Shown piece after piece: positions 9,145-18,209 of a DNA stretch of 64,000 bases. A program made the translations under genes and the position numbers. The DNA is taken from contig NZ_MUFV01000003.1 in NCBI RefSeq assembly GCF_002017875.1, positions 156,001 to 220,000 on the forward strand, written 5' to 3'. Below the pieces are notes generated by a model, which did no database searches, had not been told where the DNA came from, and saw nothing but the letters and a program-made list of their open reading frames with translations. This DNA is from Deinococcus sp. LM3. GTDB lineage: Bacteria; Deinococcota; Deinococci; Deinococcales; Deinococcaceae. How positions within the stretch are numbered: the stretch's first letter is position 1; the number at the start of each line of letters is the position of its first letter.

Positions 9145-11855
9145 TGCTCTGGACGGACCTGAACGTCCTGCTCGGCGGCCTGGGTCTGCTGCTCGTGGGC
9201 GTGATCCTGCTGGCGCTGGACCTGCGCCACTGGCCCCTGAGGGCCGGGCCACACTGGCTGGCGGCGCGGTCCCTGCTGGCCGGCGTGTGGGGCGTGGCGC
9301 TGATGCTGTTCCCGCTGAACGTCGCGCCCGGCGTGTTCGTGGACATCCGGTACGTGCCCGGCGCCCTGATGACCCTGCTGTTCGGACCCGGCTGGGGCGC
9401 ACTGGCCCTGGCCCTGCCGGCCCTGTGGCGCGTCGGGATCGGGGGGGTGGGCGTGCCGGCCGCCCTGATCGCCGGCGCGTCGATCCTCCTGATCGCCGGG
9501 GTGGTGTGGCGCACGGCGGGCCACGGCGTGTTCCTGTCGTGGCGCTGGTGGTGGGCCGCGCCGCTGATCTTCAGCCTGAACAGCCTGGGCCTGCTGCTGT
9601 TTCCCGGCGGGCACGCGCTGGTGCAGCGGGTGTACCTGCCGGTCCTGATCGTGCACTGCCTGGGCCTGTGGGCCGCGCAGGTGGTGGTGGGCATGCGCGC
9701 CCGGCACCTGGCGCAGACGAGCGCCCTGCGCCGCGAGGCGTACCTGGACGCCCTGACCGGCGTCAGCAACCGCCGGCAGTTCGACCTGGACCTCGCGCGG
9801 CTGGAGGCGGGCGCGCAACTGGTCATGCTGGACATCGACTACTTCAAGCAGGTGAACGACCGACTCGGGCACGCCGAGGGCGACCGGGTGCTGCGCGAGG
9901 TGGCGCGGACCCTCGCGCACAGCCTGCGCGCCCAGGACCACGTGTACCGCGTGGGCGGCGAGGAATTCGCGCTGATCCTCACCGGGCTGGACGCCACGCA
10001 GGGCCGCGCCGTCACGCAGCGCTGCCTGGACGGCGTGCGGACCCTCTCGGCCGGCGGGCAGACCGTGACCCTCTCGGCCGGCTGGAGTCAGGTGCAGCCC
10101 GGCGAGCCGCCCGAGCGCGCCCTGGCCCGCGCGGACGCCGCGCTGTACCGCGCCAAGAGCGCCGGACGCGACCGGCTGGTCATGGACGTGGCCGGGCAGG
10201 ACAGCGGCGCGCAGGCCGCGCAGCGCACCCTGGCCCTGCTGGCCGCCGACCGCGACCCCACGGCCGCCGACTGGTGCGCGCTGCTCGGGGCGGCGGTCAG
10301 CAGCGTGCCCGGCGTGCAGGCCGGCACGCTGTTCGTGCTGGACCGGGGCGACTTCCTGCTGACCGCGCAGCGCGGCTTCACCGACGACCTGCTCGGCCAC
10401 CGCCGCTCGCCCGCCAGCCTGCTGCGCTGGTACGCCGACCCGGTCGCCGCGTGGCAGGGGGGCGAGCCGCGCGTGCTGCGTGGCGACGCCATCCGGCACA
10501 ACGCCGTGGCGGCCGCCGATCTCGAAACGCAGCTGACCAGCCAGCGCCAGTTCGGCAGCATGCTGAACGTCAGCGCGGTGCGCGAGACGCTGGGCGTGCC
10601 GGTCAGCGTGGACGGCCTGGTGCTGGCCTTCCTGAACCTCGACGTGCTGCACCCCGGCCAGCGCCTCGGCCCGGACGCCCGCCGGGTCGCGCGGTCCTTC
10701 GCCGAGCAGGTCGCCGCGCTGCTGCGCGCCCGCGCCGCCCGCCTGCTCGCCGCCGCCCGGCAGCGGGAACTGGAGGCGCTGGCCCGCATCACCGAGGACC
10801 TGCGCGGCGCGCACACCACCGCCCAGGTCGCGCAGGCCGTCACGGGCGCGTCCATGGCGATCCTCGGGGCGCGCGAGGCGGTCTTCCTGCGCTTCGAGCC
10901 GGAGCGCGACCGGCTGGTGTCGCTGGTCATGCAGGGCGTCCCGGAACGCGACGGGCACGCGGAACTGCCGCGCGGGTACGGGATCGCCTGGGCCGCCATC
11001 GAACGGCGCGAGGTACTGCGCGTGACCAGCGTGCAGGACGCCGCGCGCCTGCACCGCCCCGACTTCCTGACCTCCGGCGCGATGCTGGCCGCGCCGCTCC
11101 AGACGGCCGGGACGCTGTTCGGAGCGCTGTGCGTCACCCGCGACGAGACCTTCGGAGAGGAGGACGTCAGCCTGATCCGCGCGCTCGGCGCGCACATCGT
11201 GACGGCCCTGGAACGCGCCGCGCAACTCGCGGAGTTGCAGCAGTCCCGCACCCGCGCGCTGCTCTCGCTGGCCACGCTGCTCGAAACGCGCGGCCTGGAA
11301 ACACCCGGACACGCCCGCCGCCTGCAACAGCAGGCGCAGCAGGCCGCCGACCTCCTGAACCTCACGCCGCAGGACCGCGCCGCGCTGCTCGACGGGGCCG
11401 CCCTGCACGACCTGGGCCTGCTGGGCCTGCCGGCCGGCGAGCCGCAGACCGCACACGTCCTGGCCGGCGAGACCCTGGCCCGCGACCTGCCCGGCGTGAC
11501 CGACGCGGCCCTGCGCGTCATCCGCCACCACCACGAACGCTGGGACGGACACGGCGGCCCCGACGGGCTGCGCGGTCACCAGATTCCGCTGCTGGCGCGC
11601 GTCCTGACCATTCTCGACACCTTCGACACGCTGACCCGCCCGCCCACCCTGTCCCCCAGGCCGGCCCGGACACCCGCGCAGGCGCTGACGGCCATGGCCG
11701 CCCAGGCAGGACAGACGCTCGACCCGGAACTGCTGGGCACCCTGGCCCCCCTGCTGGCCCGCCTGCCAGCCGCCCGGGCCGCCGGGCCGGACGGAGCGTC
11801 CCCGGAGCGGCCTGACCCCGATTTCCCGGAGCCGGACGGGCTGAACCTGAACTGA
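9144..11855 (+). CDS. Membrane GGDEF-GAF-GAF-HD protein (c-di-GMP enzyme)
   Basis: A 903-residue protein. About six hydrophobic segments (residues 5-190) form a sensor of the 5TM type. A GGDEF domain follows (about 195-350) with an intact GGEEF signature near 271 and an RAQD inhibitory site five residues before it, so cyclase activity with product feedback is expected. Two GAF-like regions come next (about 365-700). The C-terminal HD region (about 715-860) has HDLG and HHERWDG but GGP instead of GYP and lacks the Lys of HDxGK, so phosphodiesterase activity is doubtful. It is closely related in layout to the protein at 60287-62509, whose HD-GYP is intact. Translation may be coupled to the short frame at 9103. 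Confidence 0.85.
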   Translation: MLWTDLNVLLGGLGLLLVGVILLALDLRHWPLRAGPHWLAARSLLAGVWGVALMLFPLNVAPGVFVDIRYVPGALMTLLFGPGWGALALALPALWRVGIGGVGVPAALIAGASILLIAGVVWRTAGHGVFLSWRWWWAAPLIFSLNSLGLLLFPGGHALVQRVYLPVLIVHCLGLWAAQVVVGMRARHLAQTSALRREAYLDALTGVSNRRQFDLDLARLEAGAQLVMLDIDYFKQVNDRLGHAEGDRVLREVARTLAHSLRAQDHVYRVGGEEFALILTGLDATQGRAVTQRCLDGVRTLSAGGQTVTLSAGWSQVQPGEPPERALARADAALYRAKSAGRDRLVMDVAGQDSGAQAAQRTLALLAADRDPTAADWCALLGAAVSSVPGVQAGTLFVLDRGDFLLTAQRGFTDDLLGHRRSPASLLRWYADPVAAWQGGEPRVLRGDAIRHNAVAAADLETQLTSQRQFGSMLNVSAVRETLGVPVSVDGLVLAFLNLDVLHPGQRLGPDARRVARSFAEQVAALLRARAARLLAAARQRELEALARITEDLRGAHTTAQVAQAVTGASMAILGAREAVFLRFEPERDRLVSLVMQGVPERDGHAELPRGYGIAWAAIERREVLRVTSVQDAARLHRPDFLTSGAMLAAPLQTAGTLFGALCVTRDETFGEEDVSLIRALGAHIVTALERAAQLAELQQSRTRALLSLATLLETRGLETPGHARRLQQQAQQAADLLNLTPQDRAALLDGAALHDLGLLGLPAGEPQTAHVLAGETLARDLPGVTDAALRVIRHHHERWDGHGGPDGLRGHQIPLLARVLTILDTFDTLTRPPTLSPRPARTPAQALTAMAAQAGQTLDPELLGTLAPLLARLPAARAAGPDGASPERPDPDFPEPDGLNLN

Positions 11856-11868
11856 CGCAGCGCGCACA

Positions 11869-12957
11869 GTGGCGCTTACACTGGGACGCGTGGAAGTCCT
11901 GGCCCTGCTGAACGGCGTGGTACTGAATCTCGCCGTGTTGATCGCCGGGGTCTTTCTGGTCAGCCTGACGTTTTTCGAGGTGGGCCGCCCGGACCGCCCG
12001 GCGGCGCTGACCGCGCGGTACCTCTCGCTGGTCGGCACGTCGTTCCTGGCGCTGGTCAACGCGGTGCCGCTGGCGCCGGGCATCCTGTTCGACTTCCGGA
12101 TGGTGCCGGTCGCGCTGGTCGCCCGGCGGCACGGGCGGCTGGCCGGACTGGCGGTCGCGCTGCCGGTCGGAGTATTCCGGTTCCTGCTGGGCGGCGTGGG
12201 GGCCGGGCCGTCGCTGGCGCAACTGCTGCTCGTGGCGTGGCTGGCCGCGCCGAACGGCTCGTGGCTGAACCTGAGCGCCGTACCGGGCGACGCCCTGCTG
12301 CGCACGCCCTGGGTGGCGCTGCGCCTGTTCGCGCTGGCGAACCTGCCACTGTTCGCGGCGTTCGCGTTGGGTGGGCGACCCTGGACCCAGGCGGTGGCGG
12401 CCTACGCGGCGCTGGTCGCGCTGAGCGCCGCCGGGCTGCTGCTGGGGCAGGTGGCCGGGCACACCCGCATGCAGTCCCTGGCCCGCCAGCGGCACTACCG
12501 GACGCTGGCGTTCACGGACGCCCTGACCGGCGCCCTGAACCGCCGTCAGTTCGAACTGGATCTGCCGGTCGCGCCGGACGACACGCACCTGCTGCTGCTG
12601 GACCTCGATCACTTCAAGCGCATCAACGACACCTACGGGCACGAGACCGGCGACCGGGTCCTGCAGACCTTCTGCGCGCTCGTGCAGGAACATGTGCGTA
12701 GCGGCGACCACCTGTACCGGCTGGGCGGCGAGGAATTCGCCGTGCTGCTCGGCAGTCCGGACGGCGCGGCGGGCGTGGCCGAACGGGTCCGCGCGCAGGT
12801 TCACGCCCTGCTGGCGCGGCGGGTGGGCCTGCCCTCCGAGACCTTCACGGTGTCCGGCGGTCTGGTGCCCGTCGGCCCGGACGCCGCCGCGCAGGCCGAC
12901 GAACGCCTCTACCGCGCCAAGGCGCAGGGCCGCAACCGGATCGTCGCCGGTCCCTGA
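11869..12957 (+). CDS. Membrane diguanylate cyclase
   Basis: A 362-residue protein with five or six hydrophobic segments (to about residue 200) of the same 5TM type as its upstream neighbour, then a GGDEF domain with DALTGALNRRQF, GGEEF near 286 and an RSGD inhibitory site. It should make c-di-GMP. The region could come from duplication of the gene before it, with loss of the GAF and HD parts. Two starts are possible: GTG at 11869, or GTG at 11890, which lies 7 nt after a TACACT -10 box (11877-11882) and would be leaderless. I favour the second slightly but give the longer form. Confidence 0.85.
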   Translation: MALTLGRVEVLALLNGVVLNLAVLIAGVFLVSLTFFEVGRPDRPAALTARYLSLVGTSFLALVNAVPLAPGILFDFRMVPVALVARRHGRLAGLAVALPVGVFRFLLGGVGAGPSLAQLLLVAWLAAPNGSWLNLSAVPGDALLRTPWVALRLFALANLPLFAAFALGGRPWTQAVAAYAALVALSAAGLLLGQVAGHTRMQSLARQRHYRTLAFTDALTGALNRRQFELDLPVAPDDTHLLLLDLDHFKRINDTYGHETGDRVLQTFCALVQEHVRSGDHLYRLGGEEFAVLLGSPDGAAGVAERVRAQVHALLARRVGLPSETFTVSGGLVPVGPDAAAQADERLYRAKAQGRNRIVAGP

Positions 12958-13205
12958 GCGCATCCCCCTGACCGCCGCCTTCGGACCTCGCCCGGCCCGC
13001 CACGCGGCGGGAGCGGCGGCGCTGGTGTTATTCTGCCTTGTCGGCCGTGCCGGTGCGCGGCCTCCGTGAGGCCCCGGCGGCTTCACCCCGAGCGGCCCCC
13101 TGACCGGATCTGCAGCCTGCACCGATCTTCAACCCCGGTCTTCGCCTGCCGCCCGCGCCGACGCGCGTGGGCGCGCCCCCCCATCCCAGGACCCCTACTC
13201 CCTGC

Positions 13206-15323
13206 ATGTACCTTCTCGCTCATGTTCCCGCCACGCGTGCCGTTCTGGAGCACGTTCACCAGCACCTGACCAGTCAGGGCCTCACGCACGCCACGCTGCT
13301 CGTCCCCGGACGGGAGGACGCGGCCGCCTTCGACCTGTTCACGGGCCTGCACGTCGTGGATCACGGCGCGCGGCAGGCGCACCTGAAATGCCTGCTGTGC
13401 CCGCCGGGCTCCGGCCACCACCTGCGCTACGAGTTCCGCGTGACCACCCTGACCGGCGAGCAGATCGGCCCGATCGGGAGTTCCTGCGTGTTCGCGCGGG
13501 TGCTGGGCGAGGAACGCGGGCGGCAGGTCGGCGCGCACCTCGCCGATCAGGTGGGCGCGCACGTGCGCCGCACGCAGACCCAGTCGCAGGCGGACCTGCT
13601 GGAGAACGCCGGGAACTGGCGTGAGTACCTGCGTGCCCAGGGCCTCGACTGGGTCCTGACCGCCATGGCGGGTGGCGGCGGCCTGAGCGCCGACCTGCGC
13701 GAGAAACTCCAGCGCCTTCAGGACACCGAGAAACCCCTGCCGCTGGCCGTCCTGAGCGAACTGCGGGTCCTGACCCGTGCCCGGAACGAGGAACCGGCCC
13801 CCAGCGCCTTCGCGCCCGCCCCGGCCGCCTTCCAGCCCCCGGCGGCGCAGGCGGCGCGGCCCCGGCGGACCCTGCGGCCCCGCGCCGGGGCGGGCAACCG
13901 CATGGATCACCTCGAATGGGAGGAGTACCTGCGCGCCAGCCGCCTCACGAACCTCGTGGGCCACTGGACTGCCGTGCAGGAGCACCTGGACCTGCCCGAG
14001 GACACCCGCGACTTCCTGCTGGAGACCATCCGGGGTCGCCGGCCCTTCCGCCTGGAGGACCTGACCCTGCTGCAACGCCTCTCGCGGGACGCCGGGGTGC
14101 TGGAGCGGCTGCGGGAACTCGGGCCGCCGGAACGGCTGCGGCCCACCGTGCGTGCGCCGCGCGTGGAACGCGTGATCGAACCCGGCAGCGGCCTGGAACT
14201 GCTGGACGTCCGGGACGACCCGCACGTGCAGGGCGCGCGGGCGTGGCTGTGGGGCCTGAAGGCCGTGTTCAGCCCCGCGCAGTGGCGGCGCGTGGAGGCC
14301 GGCATCAACACCGGCGCGCTGCGTGCCGACGACTACGCCGCGCTGCGCCAGACGCTGCTGGCCCTGCCGGACCAGGGCGAACCGGGCGTGCCCCGCACCG
14401 CGCGGCAGTTCCTGACGTACACGGCGCTGCTGCTGGGCCGCGAGAAACGGGTGGAACGCGCCCGCGAGCTGCTGCACATGCGGCGGCAGGCGACCAGTCT
14501 GATCGTCCTGGACGGCCTGTGGCAGCGGTACCGCGACGGCAAACCCATCCAGGAATCCGAACTGGTGGGCCGCGCCCTGAACGGCACCCGCCGCGACGCG
14601 CCCGCCCCCGCGAAGGCGCCGGGCCGGGCAGGCGCGGCCTCACTGAAGGCCCCCGCACAGAAAGCCGCCGCACAGAAAAGTTCCGTGCAGAAAGCCGGTG
14701 CGCCGAAAGCGGCTGCGTCACAGCCCGCCGCGCCACAGGCCACGGTGCAGAAGGCCACTGTGCAGAAGACCACTACGCAGAAGACTGCTGTGCAGAAGAC
14801 CACTGCGTCACAGGCCACGGGGGAGAAGGCCAGCAGGACGGCCGTCAGCAGCCCCGCGAAGGCAGCCGCCACAGGGACCGGGGCGCCCGACCCGCTGGCC
14901 GCCGATCCGCTCGCCGCCGACCGGGCCGCGTTGCAGGAAGGCTGGGGGCGCGGGCTGTCCAGCCTCGTGCCGGTCCAGTACCGCCGCGCCGTGAGCCGCG
15001 CCGTTCACCAGCCGCCCGGCCGCCTCGACCCCGCGCAGCTGCGCGCTGCCCGTCACGCCCTGGACGTGTACCGCCGCGTGTCCCGAGCCGGCACGCCCCC
15101 GAAAAAGGTGTTCACCACCCCGCCCGGCCCGCGCACGCCCGATGCGTACGCGGCGGCCCTGACGCGGCTGTTCACGGACCTCGGCGTGCCGCACCTGCGG
15201 GCGCCGCTGGCCGAACGCGGTCCCGCGTGGCTGCAGGCGACCTTCCCCACGCCGTACCGTCACTTCGAACGGACCGGGGAGCTGCACCGCGACCTGAACG
15301 CCATCCTGAACGCCCTGAGCTGA
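13206..15323 (+). CDS. Unrecognised 705-residue protein with Lys/Ala-rich linker
   Basis: I do not recognise the family. The N-terminal part contains KCLLC about 60 residues in and GPIGSSC some 35 residues later, a spacing reminiscent of small zinc-binding modules. Two related helical blocks follow, starting NWREYLRA and EWEEYLRA. Between about residues 460 and 560 is a low-complexity linker of repeats such as VQKTT and TQKTA, similar in style to histone H1-like tails, encoded by tandem 15-mers. The C-terminus is basic and helical. A nucleic-acid-binding role is possible but unproven. The ATG at 13206 is preferred over an upstream GTG because the residues before it are low-complexity Pro/Arg. 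Confidence 0.6.
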   Translation: MYLLAHVPATRAVLEHVHQHLTSQGLTHATLLVPGREDAAAFDLFTGLHVVDHGARQAHLKCLLCPPGSGHHLRYEFRVTTLTGEQIGPIGSSCVFARVLGEERGRQVGAHLADQVGAHVRRTQTQSQADLLENAGNWREYLRAQGLDWVLTAMAGGGGLSADLREKLQRLQDTEKPLPLAVLSELRVLTRARNEEPAPSAFAPAPAAFQPPAAQAARPRRTLRPRAGAGNRMDHLEWEEYLRASRLTNLVGHWTAVQEHLDLPEDTRDFLLETIRGRRPFRLEDLTLLQRLSRDAGVLERLRELGPPERLRPTVRAPRVERVIEPGSGLELLDVRDDPHVQGARAWLWGLKAVFSPAQWRRVEAGINTGALRADDYAALRQTLLALPDQGEPGVPRTARQFLTYTALLLGREKRVERARELLHMRRQATSLIVLDGLWQRYRDGKPIQESELVGRALNGTRRDAPAPAKAPGRAGAASLKAPAQKAAAQKSSVQKAGAPKAAASQPAAPQATVQKATVQKTTTQKTAVQKTTASQATGEKASRTAVSSPAKAAATGTGAPDPLAADPLAADRAALQEGWGRGLSSLVPVQYRRAVSRAVHQPPGRLDPAQLRAARHALDVYRRVSRAGTPPKKVFTTPPGPRTPDAYAAALTRLFTDLGVPHLRAPLAERGPAWLQATFPTPYRHFERTGELHRDLNAILNALS
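14745..14804 (+). repeat. Tandem 15-bp coding repeat
   Basis: Four consecutive 15-mers of the form GTGCAGAAGACCACT (14745, 14760, 14775, 14790) encode VQK-T-T-like units in the linker of the unrecognised protein. Such repeats can change copy number by slippage. Confidence 0.7.
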
Positions 15324-15388
15324 TCAGGCCCCCGCGCTGACGGTCCTGCCGGACAGTCGGAGCGGAGGCCGGGTGGGCAGCCCTGCGC

Positions 15389-16183
15389 TCAGCTGGCGCT
15401 GACGATCAGCGGGCAGGCGAGGCAGGGGTGGCGGGTCACGAGGACGTCGTGGCCGTACGCGGCGCGGATGGTGGCGGGCGTGAGGGCCTGCTCGGGCGGC
15501 CCGTCGGCCAGCACCTGTCCGTCCGCGAGGATCAGGACGCGGTCGGCGTACTGCGCGGCGAGGTTCAGGTCGTGCAGCACGGCCAGCACGCCCACGCCCT
15601 GCGCGGCGAGGTCGCGGGCGAGGCGCAGGACAGCGTGCTGCTGCGCGAGGTCGAGGCTGGCGGTGGGTTCGTCCAGCAGCAGGGCGCGGTCGGGGGCGGG
15701 GTCGTCCGTATGCAGCTGCGCCAGGGCGCGGGCGAGGTGCACGCGTTGCTGTTCGCCGCCGGACAGGGTGAGGATGTCGCGGGTCTCGAAACCGCCCAGG
15801 CCCACGCGGCGCAGGGCGCCCCGCGCGATCTCGCGGTCCCGTTCGGTCTCGTGGCGGCCGTGCGGGATGCGGCCCAGCAGCACGATGTCCAGCACCTCGT
15901 GCGCGAAGTTCAGGGGCGTGTGCTGGGCGACGGCGGCCCGGCGGCGGGCAAGCGGGCCGGGGCGGTGCGCGGCGAGCGGCTGCCCGAACAGCGTGACCCC
16001 GGCGGCGCGCAGTTCGCCGGTCACGGCGCGCAGCAGCGTGCTCTTGCCGGCGCCGTTGCGGCCCAGCACGGCCAGCACCTCGCCGCGTGTGAGGCTGGTG
16101 GTGACGCTGCCGAGCAGGGTGCGTCCGGCCACACTGACGGTCAGGTCGTCCAGGGACAGGACCGGTGGGATGGGGGCGGTCAC
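15389..16183 (-). CDS. hmuV: Haem/siderophore ABC transporter ATP-binding protein
   Basis: A 264-residue ATPase. Walker A GRNGAGKST, signature LSGGEQQRVHLARAL, Walker B ALLLDEPTASLD and the switch His in VLHDLNLAAQYAD are all present, and the overall pattern is that of HmuV/FecE. It ends with an unusual Cys pair (HPCLACPLIVSAS). It energises the permease encoded just upstream. The GTG start (CAGGAG 6 nt before) overlaps the permease TGA as GTGA, so the two are translationally coupled. Confidence 0.85.
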   Translation of the reverse strand: MTAPIPPVLSLDDLTVSVAGRTLLGSVTTSLTRGEVLAVLGRNGAGKSTLLRAVTGELRAAGVTLFGQPLAAHRPGPLARRRAAVAQHTPLNFAHEVLDIVLLGRIPHGRHETERDREIARGALRRVGLGGFETRDILTLSGGEQQRVHLARALAQLHTDDPAPDRALLLDEPTASLDLAQQHAVLRLARDLAAQGVGVLAVLHDLNLAAQYADRVLILADGQVLADGPPEQALTPATIRAAYGHDVLVTRHPCLACPLIVSAS

Positions 16184-17244
16184 GGGCGCTCCTGGCCGCG
16201 CCGGGCGCGCAGCAGGTGCAGGAAGAAAGGCGCGCCGATCAGGGCCGTGATGATCCCGATGGGCAGTTCGGCCGGCGTGACGACCGTGCGGGCCAGCAGG
16301 TCCGCCAGGACCAGCAGCGTGGCGCCCGCCAGCGCCGAGGCGGGCAGCAGCGTCCGGTGGTCCGGGCCGGTCAGGAGGCGCAGCAGGTGCGGCACGACCA
16401 GCCCGACGAAGCCGATGGTGCCGGACACTGCGACGCCCGCCCCGACACTCAGGGCGATCAGGGTGATGGTCACCCACTTGACGGCCGTGACCGGCACGCC
16501 GAGGCTGGCCGCGCCGTGCTCGCCCAGCGTCAGGGCGTTCAGGGCGCGGCCCAGCAGCGGCAGCAGCAGCGCGCCCATCAGGATCAGCGGCGCGGCGCTC
16601 AGCACGCCGGGCCAGGTGGCGCCGCCCAGCGTGCCCAGACTCCAGAAGGTGATGGTCCGCAGTTGCTCGTCGGTGGCGAGGAAGGTCATCAGGCCGGTCC
16701 CGGCGCCGCACAGGGCGTTCACGGCGATGCCGGCCAGCAGCATGGTGCTGACCTCCACCCGGCCCCGGCTCTGCGCCAGGACGCTGATCAGCACGGTGCA
16801 CAGCAGGCTGCCGGTGAACGCCGCGACCGGCAGCGAGTACGGGCCGAGGGCCGTGAAGCCCAGCACCACACTCGCGGCCGCCGCGAGGCCCGCGCCGCTC
16901 GACAGGCCCAGCAGGCCCGGATCGGCCAGCGGGTTCCGGAACAGGCCCTGCATGGCCGCGCCCGCCACCGCGAGGCCCGCGCCGACCAGCGCGCCCAGCA
17001 CCACGCGCGGCAGGCGGATGCCGCTCAGGACGGCCGCCTGCTGCGGGTCGAAGGCTTCCAGGGGCGGCAGGCCCAGCGGCGAGTACAGGATGCTCAGGAC
17101 CTGCGCGGGCGAGATAGCGACCGCGCCGCTCCCGACGGCCAGCACGACCGCGCCCAGCAGCGCGAGCGGCAGGACGCCGAGCGTGAGGGCCGCGCGGCGG
17201 CGTTGCCGGCTGGGTGCGGCCACCTGGGTGCTCAGGACCGTCAC
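16180..17244 (-). CDS. hmuU: FecCD-family iron/haem permease
   Basis: A 354-residue protein with nine to ten hydrophobic segments typical of the BtuC/FecCD fold. Family landmarks include LRLPRVVLGALVGAGLAVAG, AMQGLFRNPLADPGLLGLSSG and GTIGFVGLVVPHLLRLLTG. It forms the membrane channel for the HmuT and HmuV partners. The GTG start overlaps the stop of the binding-protein gene (GTGA), which rules out the much longer open frame that continues upstream. Confidence 0.88.
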   Translation of the reverse strand: MTVLSTQVAAPSRQRRRAALTLGVLPLALLGAVVLAVGSGAVAISPAQVLSILYSPLGLPPLEAFDPQQAAVLSGIRLPRVVLGALVGAGLAVAGAAMQGLFRNPLADPGLLGLSSGAGLAAAASVVLGFTALGPYSLPVAAFTGSLLCTVLISVLAQSRGRVEVSTMLLAGIAVNALCGAGTGLMTFLATDEQLRTITFWSLGTLGGATWPGVLSAAPLILMGALLLPLLGRALNALTLGEHGAASLGVPVTAVKWVTITLIALSVGAGVAVSGTIGFVGLVVPHLLRLLTGPDHRTLLPASALAGATLLVLADLLARTVVTPAELPIGIITALIGAPFFLHLLRARRGQERP

Positions 17245-18158
17245 TTCTTGAAGTCGGCCTTCCACTGGCGGGAGAGCTTCAGGGCGAATTCCGGCAGGCG
17301 CGGCCCGATCCAGCGGATGGAGTTGTCTACCGAGTAGATGCGGCGGTTGCGGCCGGCGTTCGTCTGCGCCACGCCCGGCAGTTTCAGGGTGCCGTCCACG
17401 CCGCCCACGGCTTCCAGGCCGCGGTCGAGCAGGATGATCGCGTCGGGGTTGATGGTGACGAGCGCCTCGGCGGTCAGGGTGCGGGTGTCCGCGAACGGCG
17501 CGGCGTTCACGCCGCCGGCCAGTTCGATCAGGTCGTTGGCGCCGCCGCTGGTGCCGTAGATGCTCGCGTCGTTGGGGCCGTGGGCGTACAGGAAGATCAC
17601 GCGGGGTGGGCGGGCGGGCTGGTTGGCCTTCACGGCGGCCAGGGTGGTGTCGAACGAGCGGTTCAGGGCGGCGGCCGCACCGGGCACGCCGTACACCTGT
17701 CCCAGCAGGTCCAGGCGGGTGCGCACGCCGTTCAGGCCGCCGGTGTCGGTGGCGGGCAGCACGAGCACCTTCACGCCCGCGCCGCGCAGTTTGGCGACCA
17801 CGCCGGGGTTCGTGCCGGTCGCGAAGTTGTCGGCGGTGCCGATCACCAGGTCCGGTTTCAGGGCGATGATGCCCTCGGCGGGCAGCTGCGCCCAGTGGCC
17901 GACGCTGGGAATCTTGTTCGGTGGGTACGTGCCGGTCACGTCGGTGCCGACGATGGTGCCCTGCTTGCCGAGGCGGTAGATCAGTTCGACGGTGGTGGCG
18001 TTCAGCGCCACGACGCGTTTCGGGGCGGTGACGGTGACGCTCACGCCGTCCGCGCCGCGCACGGTGGCGGCGCTCGCGGACGACAGGGCGGGGGCGGCGC
18101 TCAGGAGCAGGAGGGTGGCGGCGGTGCGCAGGTGGAAGGTGCGGATGCGTGCGTTCAT
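17241..18158 (-). CDS. hmuT: Haem/siderophore-binding protein, HmuT-like
   Basis: A 305-residue class III binding protein with a cleavable signal peptide (SSASAA) and no lipobox Cys. RVVALNATTVELIYRLG, GTYPP, PSVGHWAQL-AEGIIALKPDLVIG and the closing IRWIGPRLPEFALKL fit the haemin-binding HmuT group more than catecholate FepB, although ligand cannot be read directly. First transporter gene of a five-gene minus-strand operon starting at 19530. Confidence 0.82.
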   Translation of the reverse strand: MNARIRTFHLRTAATLLLLSAAPALSSASAATVRGADGVSVTVTAPKRVVALNATTVELIYRLGKQGTIVGTDVTGTYPPNKIPSVGHWAQLPAEGIIALKPDLVIGTADNFATGTNPGVVAKLRGAGVKVLVLPATDTGGLNGVRTRLDLLGQVYGVPGAAAALNRSFDTTLAAVKANQPARPPRVIFLYAHGPNDASIYGTSGGANDLIELAGGVNAAPFADTRTLTAEALVTINPDAIILLDRGLEAVGGVDGTLKLPGVAQTNAGRNRRIYSVDNSIRWIGPRLPEFALKLSRQWKADFKK

Positions 18159-18209
18159 GGGAAACCTCGGATGGGGTGGGAAGTCGGAGGACAGGGTGGA
18201 CGGGGTAGG

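Noticed and set aside
9009..12305. A minus-strand open frame of about 1,100 codons opposite the two diguanylate cyclase genes
   Set aside because: High GC suppresses stop codons in shadow frames. The protein is Gln/Arg/Gly-rich without motifs, and the plus strand has complete, motif-bearing genes over the same span.
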